DNA of 64,000 nucleotides from Syntrophosphaera sp035450685 (GCA_035450685.1 DAOTNF010000002.1:1-64000); one strand, 5' to 3'; numbered from the stretch's first letter, positions 1 to 8,943 are shown. The notes: generated by a model from the letters alone, not told the origin. Program-made: numbers and translations.

Positions 1-543
1 GTAGTGGCGGGAAATGACGAAGATTTGCTTGTCACCCTGCAGGAAGTGTTTAGCAATGACTACTTTCGCGTTTACCGCTCCAATGACCTGCTGGGAGTTG
101 AGATCGGAGGCGCCGTGAAAAACATCATTGCCATAGCCGCGGGGATCATCGACGGGCTGGGTTTTGGCGACAACACGATCGGAGCGCTGCTAACCAGGGG
201 AATAGTGGAGATCCAGCGCTTTGGCGTCGCTCTGGGAGCTAAGGCAGAAACCTTTTGGGGTTTGTCCGGCCTGGGAGACCTCGTCACTACCGCCACCTCG
301 CCGCACAGCCGCAACCGCTATGTGGGAAAACGGATCGGAGAAGGGAAAAAGCTGCGTCAGATTATCCAGGAAATGGAGATGGTGGCAGAAGGCGTGGCCA
401 CCACAAATTCTGTATATCAGCTTGCTCTCCAGCGGGGTATCGAGATGCCCATCGTGAGAGAGGTTTGGGAAATCCTCTACCAGGAAAAAGACCCCAGGCA
501 AGCCATCATAAGCCTAATGACCCGCAAACTGAAAGCGGAATAG
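1..543 (+). CDS. gpsA: Glycerol-3-phosphate dehydrogenase [NAD(P)+], C-terminal part
   Basis: Open at the left edge, so only the last 180 or so residues are present. The enzyme reduces dihydroxyacetone phosphate to sn-glycerol 3-phosphate for phospholipid synthesis in the cytoplasm. The visible part is the all-helical substrate domain, with the family stretch GGAVKNIIAIAAGI, which contains the catalytic lysine of GpsA, followed by GLSGLGDLVTTATSPHSRN and a C-terminal VAEGVATT segment. These match GpsA closely in order and spacing. The stop is followed by about 300 bases without a gene before cmk-ispH. Identification is secure, and only the N-terminal Rossmann domain is missing because of the window boundary. 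Confidence 0.95.
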   Translation, partial: VVAGNDEDLLVTLQEVFSNDYFRVYRSNDLLGVEIGGAVKNIIAIAAGIIDGLGFGDNTIGALLTRGIVEIQRFGVALGAKAETFWGLSGLGDLVTTATSPHSRNRYVGKRIGEGKKLRQIIQEMEMVAEGVATTNSVYQLALQRGIEMPIVREVWEILYQEKDPRQAIISLMTRKLKAE

Positions 544-654
544 AGCCTGGGATCTGCTTATACAACTGCATTCTGCCGCCCAATGAGTTCCTGGCAAACG
601 AGGCAAAAATGACTGTTAGCAAGCTGCTCCCCCACCTCCCTCCCATTTGCCTAT

Positions 655-755
655 CATTTGCAACCACAACAAGTTAGCCTATCATCCTTAGGTCATCCTT
701 ATAAAAGTTACGGATGACCTAAGGATGACCCCACCCTGACAGCAGGTTGCAAATG
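655..755. repeat. Dispersed intergenic palindromic repeat, family A, copy 1
   Basis: This fills most of the gap between gpsA and cmk-ispH. The core is a perfect 17-bp inverted repeat (682-698 and 712-728, arm TCATCCTTAGGTCATCC) with a 13-base loop. It is flanked by an outer 11-bp inverted repeat, CATTTGCAACC (655-665) and GGTTGCAAATG (745-755). The same core recurs near 10544, 24842, 39124 and 62197. The nested structure resembles a small non-autonomous mobile element or a structured intergenic repeat. No coding sequence is seen in this copy. Confidence 0.8.
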
Positions 756-840
756 AGTCTGACCTATGCCGGAAGAGGGAGTAAAAAAAGCATTGACGCA
801 TATTTACAGACACAAATTTTGGCACTTCAAGGGAAAAAGT

Positions 841-2391
841 ATGCCAGAGAGATTGATCATAGCCATAGACGGTCCCGCCGCTTCCGGTAAAAGCACGACA
901 GCGCGATTGCTTGCCAGGCAATTGGGCTACGCTTATCTGGACACAGGGGCCATGTATCGTGCCTGCGCTCTGCAAGCGCAACGAAAAGGTGTGGACCTTG
1001 GCGATGAACGGGCTGTTCAGTCTCTGCTTCAGGACCTGGATATCCGCATCGAAATCTCCGGCGAAACCAACAGTATTTTCCTTGGCTCTGAAGATGTCAC
1101 GGCCGCCATCCGCGCTCCGGAAATCTCAGCCCTGGCTTCCAGCATCTCAGCGCTGCCTCCCGTGCGCCATAAAATGGTGGAGTTGCAACGCAAGCTGGCA
1201 ACCTCCGGAGGAGTGATCCTGGACGGGAGGGATATCGGCACCTATGTGTTCCCAAATGCCGACCTCAAGTTCTTTTTGATCGCCAGCGCCGAAGTCAGGG
1301 CCCACAGGCGTTGGCTGGAATTGAAATCGAAAGGCATCGAGGCTGATCATGAACAGGTCTTGCGGGATCTGATCCAAAGGGACAAGAATGATTCAGCCCG
1401 CGCATTGGCGCCCCTCTCCAAAGCAAGCGACGCCATCGAGGTGGACACCAGCCGGATGAGCATCGCAGCCCAGGTGGCTACCCTTCACCGTCACGTTCTC
1501 AGGCATCTTGGCATCCCCGCGGTGCTGCTGGCGAAGCATTCCGGTTTTTGTTTCGGAGTGCGCCGGGCTATCCAACTTGCTTTGGACGCCAACCAGCCGG
1601 GCGACAAGGTGTGCACACTGGGAGAGCTAATCCACAATCCCCAGATTGTTGGCAAATTGGCAGAACAAGGTATCCGCCTTTGCGGCGAAGATGTGAGCAA
1701 TTCTAAGGTCATCATCCGCTCACACGGCGCAAGCAAAGAAGTATTGGCACAACTCCTGTCCCGGGGCAACGAGATCATCGATGCCACCTGCCCTTATGTG
1801 AAGCGGGCTCAGGAAATGGTGAGTTCCATGGCCGGTTGCCAGGTGATGATCCTTGGCGATCCAGGCCATCCCGAGGTTGTGGGCATGATTTCCTACGGCG
1901 ACGAAAAAACACGGGTGGTGCAAGCTGATACTGATTTTGGCACAGAGGTTTGGGATACACTGTGCATTGTGTGCCAAACCACACAAAAGATCTCCGACCT
2001 GCAGACACTGGTCACGCGGCTGCTACCCAAAGTGAAGGAGCTGCGAATCTTTAACACCATTTGCCGGGCTACCTCTGACAGACAGCATTCAGCCCAGGCC
2101 CTGGCCGAAAGATCAGACCTGATGGTGGTGATCGGCGGCAGAAACAGTGCCAACACCCGCATGCTGCAGCAGCTATGCCAGTCCATCACTCACTCTGTCC
2201 ATATCGAAAGCGAAACGGAACTGACTCCAGACCTGTTGGCAGAATACGCGCGGATAGGTTTGGTGGCTGGAGCTTCCACTCCCGCGGACACAATTTTAGC
2301 AGTTTTCAATAAAATAATAAAAATAATTGGGAATACGGAAGCGGCAACGCATTTCGAAGAAATTCCCTTGTTTAAGGAGGAATCATGTTAA
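841..2391 (+). CDS. cmk-ispH: Fused cytidylate kinase - IspH (HMBPP reductase)
   Basis: A 516-residue protein carrying two enzymes. Residues 1 to about 220 are cytidylate kinase (CMP/dCMP phosphorylation), with the P-loop GPAASGKST and YLDTGAMYRA. From about residue 225 it is 4-hydroxy-3-methylbut-2-enyl diphosphate reductase, the last step of the MEP isoprenoid pathway. All three [4Fe-4S] ligand cysteines are visible (C237 in SGFCFGVRRA, C317 in DATCPYVKRA, C408 in FNTICRATSDRQ), as is HPEVVGM. The reading frame is continuous, so the fusion is real in this sequence. I chose ATG 841 because AAGGGAAA precedes it and the kinase fold begins at once; an in-frame ATG lies at 766. It overlaps rpsA by 7 bases, implying translational coupling. 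Confidence 0.95.
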   Translation: MPERLIIAIDGPAASGKSTTARLLARQLGYAYLDTGAMYRACALQAQRKGVDLGDERAVQSLLQDLDIRIEISGETNSIFLGSEDVTAAIRAPEISALASSISALPPVRHKMVELQRKLATSGGVILDGRDIGTYVFPNADLKFFLIASAEVRAHRRWLELKSKGIEADHEQVLRDLIQRDKNDSARALAPLSKASDAIEVDTSRMSIAAQVATLHRHVLRHLGIPAVLLAKHSGFCFGVRRAIQLALDANQPGDKVCTLGELIHNPQIVGKLAEQGIRLCGEDVSNSKVIIRSHGASKEVLAQLLSRGNEIIDATCPYVKRAQEMVSSMAGCQVMILGDPGHPEVVGMISYGDEKTRVVQADTDFGTEVWDTLCIVCQTTQKISDLQTLVTRLLPKVKELRIFNTICRATSDRQHSAQALAERSDLMVVIGGRNSANTRMLQQLCQSITHSVHIESETELTPDLLAEYARIGLVAGASTPADTILAVFNKIIKIIGNTEAATHFEEIPLFKEESC

Positions 2392-4862
2392 CTCATGATC
2401 AAAACCATGTCCCAACCGACCCTAATGACGAGTCCCAAGTGATGGAACCCGAAATGAAGGAAGGGGAAGACACTACGTCAAAACCAATAGTTGATGCACC
2501 AGAATCCGAAACGGAAGCACCCGCTGAAGAAACGGCCTTAGAGAAACAAGCTCAGGCAGACCCCTCCGTGGCAGAAACGCCTGAAACAGTGGCGGAACCA
2601 CCCGCCGAAGAACCAACACAAGAAAGCACGCACGAAGCTCCTGTTGAAGAGCATAAACAAGAAAGCATGCCTGAAACTCCCGCTGAAGAGCCAAAACAGG
2701 AAGACATGCCCGAAGCTCCCGCCGCAGAACCTGCGCCCAAGCCCAAACCGCGCCCGGTCAGTATCAAGGCCGTGAATCCGGAAGCCCTGGATGAAGATCA
2801 CGAAGCCATGCTGGAACTCATCGAGGAATACTCCTCAAACGTCCGCCGGGGCCAGATCGTGGAAGGCAAAGTTGTCGCGGTCAACGACCGTGAAGTGGTG
2901 GTGGCCGTGGGTGGAAAATCCGACGGAGTAGTTCAGCTCAGCGAGTTTGATCTTAGCGAAATACCCGAAGTGGATTCCACCATCATGGTCTATATCAACG
3001 ATATGGACAACGGCGAAGGCAGACTGTCCCTTTCCAAGAAAAGAGCCGATTACGTAAAGAATATCGAGCTTATCCGCCAGGCTGCCAAAGATGGTTCCAC
3101 CCTGAATGGAAGCATCAAGCGCCGCGTCAAGGGTGGCATGATCGTGAATGTGCTGGGGATCGAAGCATTCCTGCCAGGTTCGCAGATGTCTTTGAAACCT
3201 ATCCCCAATCTTGACCAGTTCATTGGAAAAGAAATGAGCTTCAAGATAATCAGCCTCGATGAGGAACACCGGAACATTATCCTTTCCCGCCGTCAGGTGC
3301 TGGAACAAGAAGCATTGGAAAAGAGAGCCGAACTTCTTGAAAAGCTCCAGGTCGATTCCGAACTGGATGGAGAGGTGAAAAATATTACTCAATATGGCGC
3401 TTTCATCGACCTTGGAGGCATTGACGGCCTCCTGCACATCACCGATATGAGCTGGGGCAAGATAAACCACCCCTCCGAAATGCTCGCGATCGGCGACAAG
3501 GTCAAAGTGAAAGTAATCAAGTTCGACACAGAAACCAACAAGATCTCCCTGGGCCTCAAACAACTGGTGCCCCATCCATGGGAAAACATTGAAATCAAGT
3601 ATCCGGAAGGCGTGCGGGTGACCGGCAAGGTTGTCAGCGTCAAATCTTTCGGTGCTTTTGTGGAATTGGAACCCGGCGTGGAAGGCTTGGTGCACATCTC
3701 TGAAATGAGCTGGACCAAGAAGATCACCGATGCCCGCAAGATACTCAAGATCGGCGACACGGTGAATGCCATCGTCCTGGAACTGGATAAAGAAAACAAG
3801 CGCCTCTCCCTGGGAATGAAGCAGATGGATGCCAACCCCTGGCTTTCTATTGAAGATCATTTCCCCGTCGGAACCGTGCTCACCCGCAAGATCAAAAGCC
3901 TCACCGCCTTTGGTGCGTTTGTGGAGATCGAGGATGGCATCGACGGGCTGATCCACATTTCCGATATCAGCTGGACAAAACGCATCTACCACCCGCGTGA
4001 AGTCTTCCGCAAAGGCCAGGAGATAGAAACGGTCATCCTGTCCATCGACCGTGCCCTGCATCGGATCGCCCTGGGTGTGAAGCAATTGCACCCCGATCCA
4101 TGGGCAAACCTGAATATCTCGCTGCCCATCAACACAGAGGTGATCGGCAAGATCAGCAAGCTCATCCCCAAAGGAGTGCTGGTGGACGTGCAGGTTGGAG
4201 AGGACCTGGTGGAAGGATTCATTCCGACCTCCCATCTGGCCATGCCAAAACTGGAACACACCGAAGATGCTTTCCACGTTGGCGAAGAGCTCCCGCTCAA
4301 AGTTATCGAGTTGGATATGGAAAACCGCCGCTTGATCCTTTCGGTGAAAGCCTTCTTCTTCTCCCGCGATCCCAAGCTTCAGGAAGAATACATCGCCCTG
4401 CACGAGCAGTATATGCGTGAACGGATCGCCCGCCAGCTAAAGAAAAAAGCCGAGCGGAAAAGCAAAGAAAAGCATGAGGACGGTGGAAAGACTGACGGGG
4501 ATGTGACTGAATCAAGAGCTGAAGAACCAGAGCAAGAGCCCGCCATTGAGGAAACTCAGACGGATAGCGGCGAAACTGACGAAACTGCACCTGTGACTGA
4601 ATCTGAGGCAATCTCCCCGGAAGAACCGGTGGAAGAAGTTCCCGTGGAAAGCATTCCTGAAACTCCTGCCGAGGAAGTTGTTCCTGAAGAGGCACCAGTG
4701 CCGGAACCTGAAGTAATCTCTCCGGAAGAGCCCGTGGAAGAAGTTCCCGTGGAAAGCATCTCTGAAGCTCCTGCCGAAGAAGTTCTTCCCGAAGTGGCTC
4801 CCGTCCCGGAAACTGAAGAAGTTCAGCCGGAACAGACTGACAGCGATTCTGAAGAACAATAA
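2385..4862 (+). CDS. rpsA: Small ribosomal subunit protein S1 with acidic extensions
   Basis: An 825-residue S1 protein, longer than the usual 400-600. Six S1 (OB-fold) repeats start near residues 155, 237, 323, 409, 495 and 584. Repeats 3-5 carry the best motifs, such as YGAFIDLGGIDGLLHITDMS and FGAFVELEPGVEGLVHISEM. S1 binds mRNA and delivers it to the 30S subunit. About 150 N-terminal and 135 C-terminal residues are Glu/Pro-rich low-complexity sequence of the type PAEEP; the C-terminal one holds a 35-residue tandem repeat. AAGGAGG stands just before the ATG, inside the end of cmk-ispH. The neighbourhood cmk-ispH-rpsA is known from other phyla, where ispH may instead be fused to S1. Confidence 0.95.
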   Translation: MLTHDQNHVPTDPNDESQVMEPEMKEGEDTTSKPIVDAPESETEAPAEETALEKQAQADPSVAETPETVAEPPAEEPTQESTHEAPVEEHKQESMPETPAEEPKQEDMPEAPAAEPAPKPKPRPVSIKAVNPEALDEDHEAMLELIEEYSSNVRRGQIVEGKVVAVNDREVVVAVGGKSDGVVQLSEFDLSEIPEVDSTIMVYINDMDNGEGRLSLSKKRADYVKNIELIRQAAKDGSTLNGSIKRRVKGGMIVNVLGIEAFLPGSQMSLKPIPNLDQFIGKEMSFKIISLDEEHRNIILSRRQVLEQEALEKRAELLEKLQVDSELDGEVKNITQYGAFIDLGGIDGLLHITDMSWGKINHPSEMLAIGDKVKVKVIKFDTETNKISLGLKQLVPHPWENIEIKYPEGVRVTGKVVSVKSFGAFVELEPGVEGLVHISEMSWTKKITDARKILKIGDTVNAIVLELDKENKRLSLGMKQMDANPWLSIEDHFPVGTVLTRKIKSLTAFGAFVEIEDGIDGLIHISDISWTKRIYHPREVFRKGQEIETVILSIDRALHRIALGVKQLHPDPWANLNISLPINTEVIGKISKLIPKGVLVDVQVGEDLVEGFIPTSHLAMPKLEHTEDAFHVGEELPLKVIELDMENRRLILSVKAFFFSRDPKLQEEYIALHEQYMRERIARQLKKKAERKSKEKHEDGGKTDGDVTESRAEEPEQEPAIEETQTDSGETDETAPVTESEAISPEEPVEEVPVESIPETPAEEVVPEEAPVPEPEVISPEEPVEEVPVESISEAPAEEVLPEVAPVPETEEVQPEQTDSDSEEQ
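4611..4820 (+). repeat. 105-bp tandem repeat inside the S1 acidic tail
   Basis: Two imperfect copies, 4611-4715 and 4716-4820, each encode 35 residues beginning ISPEEPVEEVPVES. The period is a multiple of three, so copy-number change would keep the frame. This suggests the acidic tail grows by slippage or unequal exchange. Confidence 0.8.
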
Positions 4863-4904
4863 CATAGTCTTGGGATTTTCTACAACCCAAGTATGGATTA
4901 GAGA

Positions 4905-4934
4905 GTTGTGGCAATTCGCAAGGATTGCCACAAC
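4905..4934 (+). terminator. Hairpin after rpsA
   Basis: A perfect 11-bp inverted repeat (GTTGTGGCAAT at 4905-4915, ATTGCCACAAC at 4924-4934) with an 8-base loop, 43 bases past the rpsA stop. Only a weak T-rich stretch follows (CTATTTATA), so it may be a terminator or an mRNA-stabilising stem. Confidence 0.6.
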
Positions 4935-4965
4935 CTATTTATAAAGCAATTCTGTGTTATCAGCC

Positions 4966-4994
4966 TTGGCCTGCAAGCTTTTTCGGATTATAAT
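4966..4994 (+). promoter_or_regulatory. Candidate sigma-70 promoter for the 5046 gene
   Basis: TTGGCC at 4966-4971 and TATAAT at 4989-4994 are separated by 17 bases and lie about 50 bases upstream of the start codon. The -10 box is perfect and the -35 box matches 4 of 6. It fits the hairpin at 4905-4934 ending the previous transcript. Confidence 0.5.
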
Positions 4995-5045
4995 AAATTT
5001 TAAGCAGGAATTATGTTCCGGCATGGTAACAAAGACAAGAGGTAA

Positions 5046-5639
5046 ATGATGAAAGCAAGATATCTTTTGACAGTGGTGAGCCTGTTGCTCATTTCGACCT
5101 TAGCCTTTGCGGACGATTTTGACCGCCATACAGCTTTGGGGTTGCATTTTGGCACCTCAGCGGGAAACGGGTATTCGATGCGCTGGATTAACGGCGATCA
5201 AGGCCTTCAATGCACCTTTGGGGCAATTACTACCGGCTCAAATAAAAATGTGCATTATCAGGACGATTACCACTGGGGCAATGCAAATCACACAGCTACT
5301 GTTGAAGGGCGCAGAACTGCGCTGGAATTTGCTGCCAACTATCTGCATACCCTGGATGAGTATCCCAATGGCAAGCTTTACATCATGGCGGGAGGATCAT
5401 GCAGATACATACAGAAACGAATGTTCGAGGTAGATGTTATTAATCATCACGTCGATTGGGAATCTGAGAGAACTTATCTAAAGCGGCAGCTTAGATGGAC
5501 GATCGGGGCAGGTCCGGGCTTCGAAATTGGTTATAACAGCAAATTCCGCTTTGCGCTCGAAGTGCCGCTCACCTACAATTGGAAAGACGAAATAGTCATG
5601 TATATCCCCCAGGCAGGAATCTATTACTACTTTAGATAA
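5046..5639 (+). CDS. Small exported protein, probable outer-membrane beta-barrel
   Basis: A protein of 197 residues that I do not recognise. It begins with a clear signal peptide (KARYLLTVVSLLLISTLAFA, then DDF). The mature part of about 173 residues is rich in alternating polar and aromatic residues with glycine turns, and it ends in aromatic-rich YYYFR, as small beta-barrels often do. A second ATG at 5049 is better spaced from AGAGGT, so the true start may be one codon later. It stands alone between two hairpins and has its own candidate promoter. Function unknown; outer-membrane location is inference. Confidence 0.75.
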   Translation: MMKARYLLTVVSLLLISTLAFADDFDRHTALGLHFGTSAGNGYSMRWINGDQGLQCTFGAITTGSNKNVHYQDDYHWGNANHTATVEGRRTALEFAANYLHTLDEYPNGKLYIMAGGSCRYIQKRMFEVDVINHHVDWESERTYLKRQLRWTIGAGPGFEIGYNSKFRFALEVPLTYNWKDEIVMYIPQAGIYYYFR

Positions 5640-5716
5640 GCCACGCTCCGAAACCTAACTTGTCTGTTACTAAAAAGGAACTTACTTCGCCATAGATTTT
5701 TACTCCAGCTATAAGA

Positions 5717-5745
5717 AGCCCCGTGTTTCCACGGGGCTTTCTGTT
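5717..5745. terminator. Rho-independent terminator between convergent genes
   Basis: AGCCCCGTG (5717-5725) and CACGGGGCT (5730-5738) form a 9-bp GC-rich stem with a 4-base loop, followed by TTCTGTTT on the plus strand. It lies 77 bases after the small exported gene and directly abuts the end of the minus-strand yjbQ-like gene, so it may serve both. Confidence 0.85.
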
Positions 5746-6161
5746 TATTCACCGATTATTTTGACCAAGACCCTTTTTCGTCTTTTCCCATCGAATTCCC
5801 CATAGAAAATCTGCTCCCAGGTGCCCAGATCCAGTTTCCCGTTGGTGACGGCCACCACGGTCTCCCTGCCCATGACCTGGCGTTTGAGATGCGCATCTGC
5901 ATTGTCCTCAAAGCCATTATGGGCATACTGGGAATGGGGCTTTTCGGGAGCCAGCTTTTCCAGCCATTTCTCAAAATCCGCATGAAGGCCGGATTCATTG
6001 TCATTGATGAAGACCGAGGCTGTGATATGCATCGGATTCACCAGGCAAAGACCTTCGCGGATCCCGCTTTCGCACAGGCATTCTTCGACCTGCTGGGTAA
6101 TGTTTATAAACTCCCGGCGTTGTGTGGTATTAAACCACAGTTCACGGCGATAGGATTTCAT
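5745..6161 (-). CDS. yjbQ: YjbQ/UPF0047 family protein
   Basis: 138 residues, the usual length of the YjbQ (UPF0047) family, sometimes called secondary thiamine-phosphate synthase after a weak activity in some members. Hallmarks seen are HITASVFINDNESG, then HNGFEDNADAHLKRQVMG with its conserved His, Asn and Asp, and the LGTWEQIFYGEFDG segment near the end. The physiological role is not settled for the family. It is the last gene of a minus operon and its ATG overlaps the HAD gene stop by one base. The family call is firm; the reaction is not. Confidence 0.9.
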   Translation of the reverse strand: MKSYRRELWFNTTQRREFINITQQVEECLCESGIREGLCLVNPMHITASVFINDNESGLHADFEKWLEKLAPEKPHSQYAHNGFEDNADAHLKRQVMGRETVVAVTNGKLDLGTWEQIFYGEFDGKRRKRVLVKIIGE

Positions 6162-6862
6162 CAGATGATGGGTGATTTCTCGATCATGGAAGCAAGGTCG
6201 GTGGGTGTGTCGTACACCTCATAAGCTCCCGCTTTTTCCAATTCCTCTCTGCTCCGGTAACCCCAGGCAGCGCCAATCGGCACCATACCGGCATTGATAG
6301 CGGTCTGCATATCCACTGCCGAGTCGCCCAGGAAAGCGATGTTTTCCGGCTTGGTTTTCAACCTTTCCGCCAAATCCAGCGCACGGGTTGGATCAGGTTT
6401 CTTGGGCATGTCAGGTTGTTCGCCGCTGTAAATGCCAAAGGGATTCTTGCCTTGATTGATCATCACTCCCCGGAAGTAGTGACGGATCATCTTCTTGGTA
6501 AAATAGTGCACCTTGTTGGAAAGAATCGCCACTTTCACCTTGCGTGAAACACAAAGCTGGATCAGGTAGAGAATACCGGGATAAACATTGGTATGGAGAA
6601 ACCAGCTTTGTTCATAGTGGTTCCAGAACAGTTCGGCAATCGCTTCCTGATCGGCCTGTTTGTGTTTCGAGGCCGGAGTTGCCTGTTTTACCAAGTCAAA
6701 TAGCCCGTTACCCACAAAGTCCTTATACGCCTCCACGGGATGCTCTGGTAATCCGCTATCGGCCAAAGCGTTGTTCATGCTGTCGGCGATATCCCGCAAG
6801 CTATCCAACAGGGTACCATCAAGGTCAAAAATGATGGCTTTGATTATGGGTTTTTTCTTCAT
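6161..6862 (-). CDS. gph: HAD-superfamily phosphatase, phosphoglycolate phosphatase-like
   Basis: 233 residues. Motif I FDLDGTLLDS, with nucleophile and acid/base aspartates, lies at the N-terminus. A four-helix cap follows (LADSGLPEHP, FVGNGL), then motif II (LSNK), motif III lysine (KKPDPTRALDLAE) and motif IV FLGDSAVDMQTAINAGM. This is the Gph/PgmB branch of the HAD family, probably hydrolysing 2-phosphoglycolate or a similar small phosphate; substrate choice within the branch cannot be read from sequence. The start codon overlaps the mscS stop as ATGA, implying coupled translation. Confidence 0.85.
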   Translation of the reverse strand: MKKKPIIKAIIFDLDGTLLDSLRDIADSMNNALADSGLPEHPVEAYKDFVGNGLFDLVKQATPASKHKQADQEAIAELFWNHYEQSWFLHTNVYPGILYLIQLCVSRKVKVAILSNKVHYFTKKMIRHYFRGVMINQGKNPFGIYSGEQPDMPKKPDPTRALDLAERLKTKPENIAFLGDSAVDMQTAINAGMVPIGAAWGYRSREELEKAGAYEVYDTPTDLASMIEKSPII

Positions 6863-7701
6863 TTTTGCACTTCCTTCGTTGTAATTTTTATCGGTTCTGA
6901 TTCTGATCCCGCATAAAGCGACAAATGCGGGAAGGGGATTTCTATTCCATGCGCAGCAAAGCTTTCTTTGACACGCAAGATCAATTGCGATCTGAGACCA
7001 AAAAAGTCTTCCGATCTGCCCCAGACGCCATACAATATATTTATGCCATATTCTCCAAAGCTTTCCAGCACGATTATCGGAGCTGGTTCCTGCAAAGCCA
7101 GGGGCTCGCTGGCGGCTATCTCTTTCAGCACTTCCAGCACCTTGTGCAGATCTTCCTTGTAAGCCACAAGCACATTCAGGTCAACCCTGCGGTCGGGGAA
7201 ACGGGTCACATTTGTTACCTCTGTCTTGATCATGGTCTCATTCGGCACCCTAACGTAGCTGTTATCAGGAAGCCTCAGTTTCAGAGACAGCAGGTCGATG
7301 CTCTCGATCTTGCCGCGGATTTTGTTCACCTCAATAAAATCGCCCACCACAAAGGGTTTTTCCGAAATCAGAAAGATGCCGCTGATGATGTTTGAAACAC
7401 TGGTCTGCGAAGCAAAACCGATTGCCACGCCAAGCACTCCGGCAGCTCCCAATAAAGCTGAAAGCTTGAAGCCGAATTCATTGAGCACACTCACCACCAG
7501 GATCAACACACTGAGAAAATAAACCGCCCGCACAATCAACTGCTCGCTTTGAGGGGAAAGGCGGCCCTTGACCATCCGGGTGACAAGCTTCCGTATCAGG
7601 ATTATGACTGGAATGCCAATGCCAAGCGCGATTACCACCCGCAAAGCCACATTGATGCGTTCTGGTGTTATATACATTCTGATCAATTCTGTAAGGTTCA
7701 T
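6859..7701 (-). CDS. mscS: Small-conductance mechanosensitive channel, MscS family
   Basis: 280 residues, close to E. coli MscS (286). Three membrane segments are seen: residues about 18-38, 58-82, and the pore helix with its Gly/Ala-rich face (LLGAAGVLGVAIGFASQTSV). After it comes the beta-domain signature FVVGDFIEV and a mixed cytoplasmic domain ending in TTKEVQK. The channel opens under membrane tension to release solutes on osmotic downshock in the inner membrane. It is the first gene of the minus operon with the HAD and yjbQ genes. AAAGGAAA lies about 14 bases upstream of the ATG. Confidence 0.92.
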   Translation of the reverse strand: MNLTELIRMYITPERINVALRVVIALGIGIPVIILIRKLVTRMVKGRLSPQSEQLIVRAVYFLSVLILVVSVLNEFGFKLSALLGAAGVLGVAIGFASQTSVSNIISGIFLISEKPFVVGDFIEVNKIRGKIESIDLLSLKLRLPDNSYVRVPNETMIKTEVTNVTRFPDRRVDLNVLVAYKEDLHKVLEVLKEIAASEPLALQEPAPIIVLESFGEYGINILYGVWGRSEDFFGLRSQLILRVKESFAAHGIEIPFPHLSLYAGSESEPIKITTKEVQK

Positions 7702-7881
7702 TTATTTCGGCTTGTTTCCTTTGTTTTTCATCTTGGATACTAAGAACCATTTTTATGAATAGCTATTATTTGTCCATCTTTTTCTAATAAGTTACTCCAT
7801 TCTCTTGATAATGCTATGGAAAACTTGACACAAAGAGCCAAAACACAATTATTGCGCCACAATCAATGTCGAGGAGAACCC

Positions 7882-8943
7882 ATGCGTTTAGTCCAGATTG
7901 TGGGAGCCAGGCCCCAGTTTGTCAAGCTTGCCCCTCTGTCACATCTGCTAAGAGAAAAGCACGAGGAGCTGATCATCCACAGCGGCCAGCATTACGATAT
8001 CCAGATGAACGACGTCTTTTTCAGGGATATGCTCATTCCCGCGCCGGATTACAACCTCAATGCCGGCTCAGGCTCCCATGCCTTGCAGACAGCCCAGATC
8101 ATGGAAGCCCTGGAGCCTATCCTGAGCAGGCATGTGCCTGATGTCGTGATCGTCTATGGCGACACCAACACCACCCTAGCCGGAGCCCTTACGGCGGTGA
8201 AACTGGGCATCAAAACCGCGCATGTGGAAGCCTGCCTGCGCAGCTTCAACCGCGCCATGCCGGAAGAAATCAACCGCGTGGTGGCAGATCATGTTTCCGA
8301 CCTGTTGCTCTGCCCCACCTCCGCCGCAATGGACAATGCGCGGCGCGAAGGATTGCAGGACAAAGCCCGGCTCTCTGGGGACATCATGGTGGACAGCCTG
8401 AAGCTGGGGCTCAAACTCGCCTCGGAAAGCATGGAAGTGCTGAATGACCTGCGCCTGGATCCAGGCGGATACTATCTGCTGACCCTGCACCGCCCCTACA
8501 ACGTGGACGATCCCGCTTGCCTGGACAGGATCCTGACTGGACTGAACGGTCTGGACAAACCGATCGTGTTCCCTGTCCATCCCCGCACCCGCAACGTGCT
8601 CGCAAAGCTCGATCCAGACCGCTTCCGCAATCTGGTCTTCATCGAACCACAGTCCTATCTGAATTTCCTGACCCTAATGCAGGCCGCGCACATGATCCTC
8701 ACAGACTCCGGCGGCATCCAAAAGGAAGCCTACATCATCCGCAAACCCTGCGTTACCCTGCGCTCAGAAACTGAGTGGATCGAGACCGTGGAAAGCGGCT
8801 GGAATCTGCTACTGCCCGTAGATTCCTCCAATTTCCCGGCCGCTATTCCATCTTTCACAGTGCCCGCCGAACATCCGGATCTGTTTGGGGTCGATGTGGC
8901 TGCCAGAATCGTAAGCCTGCTGGAAGAGTTTGCCGGCAAGTGA
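7882..8943 (+). CDS. wecB: UDP-N-acetylglucosamine 2-epimerase (non-hydrolysing)
   Basis: 353 residues from ATG 7882, chosen because GGAG sits just upstream and the Rossmann start VQIVGARPQFVKLAPL follows. The enzyme interconverts UDP-GlcNAc and UDP-ManNAc for surface polysaccharide synthesis. Visible motifs are GQHYD, VYGDTNTTLAG, the PEEINRV segment, the LTLHRPYNVDD histidine and the SGGIQKEA UDP-binding loop. Oddly, the normally invariant glycine after HVEA is Cys here (HVEACLRSF). The downstream uridine kinase begins 57 bases later, possibly in the same transcript. A TTGACA box at 7825-7830 may belong to its promoter, but no good -10 follows. Confidence 0.93.
   Translation: MRLVQIVGARPQFVKLAPLSHLLREKHEELIIHSGQHYDIQMNDVFFRDMLIPAPDYNLNAGSGSHALQTAQIMEALEPILSRHVPDVVIVYGDTNTTLAGALTAVKLGIKTAHVEACLRSFNRAMPEEINRVVADHVSDLLLCPTSAAMDNARREGLQDKARLSGDIMVDSLKLGLKLASESMEVLNDLRLDPGGYYLLTLHRPYNVDDPACLDRILTGLNGLDKPIVFPVHPRTRNVLAKLDPDRFRNLVFIEPQSYLNFLTLMQAAHMILTDSGGIQKEAYIIRKPCVTLRSETEWIETVESGWNLLLPVDSSNFPAAIPSFTVPAEHPDLFGVDVAARIVSLLEEFAGK

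Noticed and set aside
766..840. Upstream in-frame start for cmk-ispH
   Set aside because: The extra 25 residues do not match cytidylate kinase, and the ATG at 841 has a better ribosome site.
2835..4403. 522-codon open frame antisense to rpsA
   Set aside because: It is the mirror of S1 codons, rich in His/Phe/Asp from reversed Val/Lys/Glu codons, with no ribosome site and no recognisable family motif.
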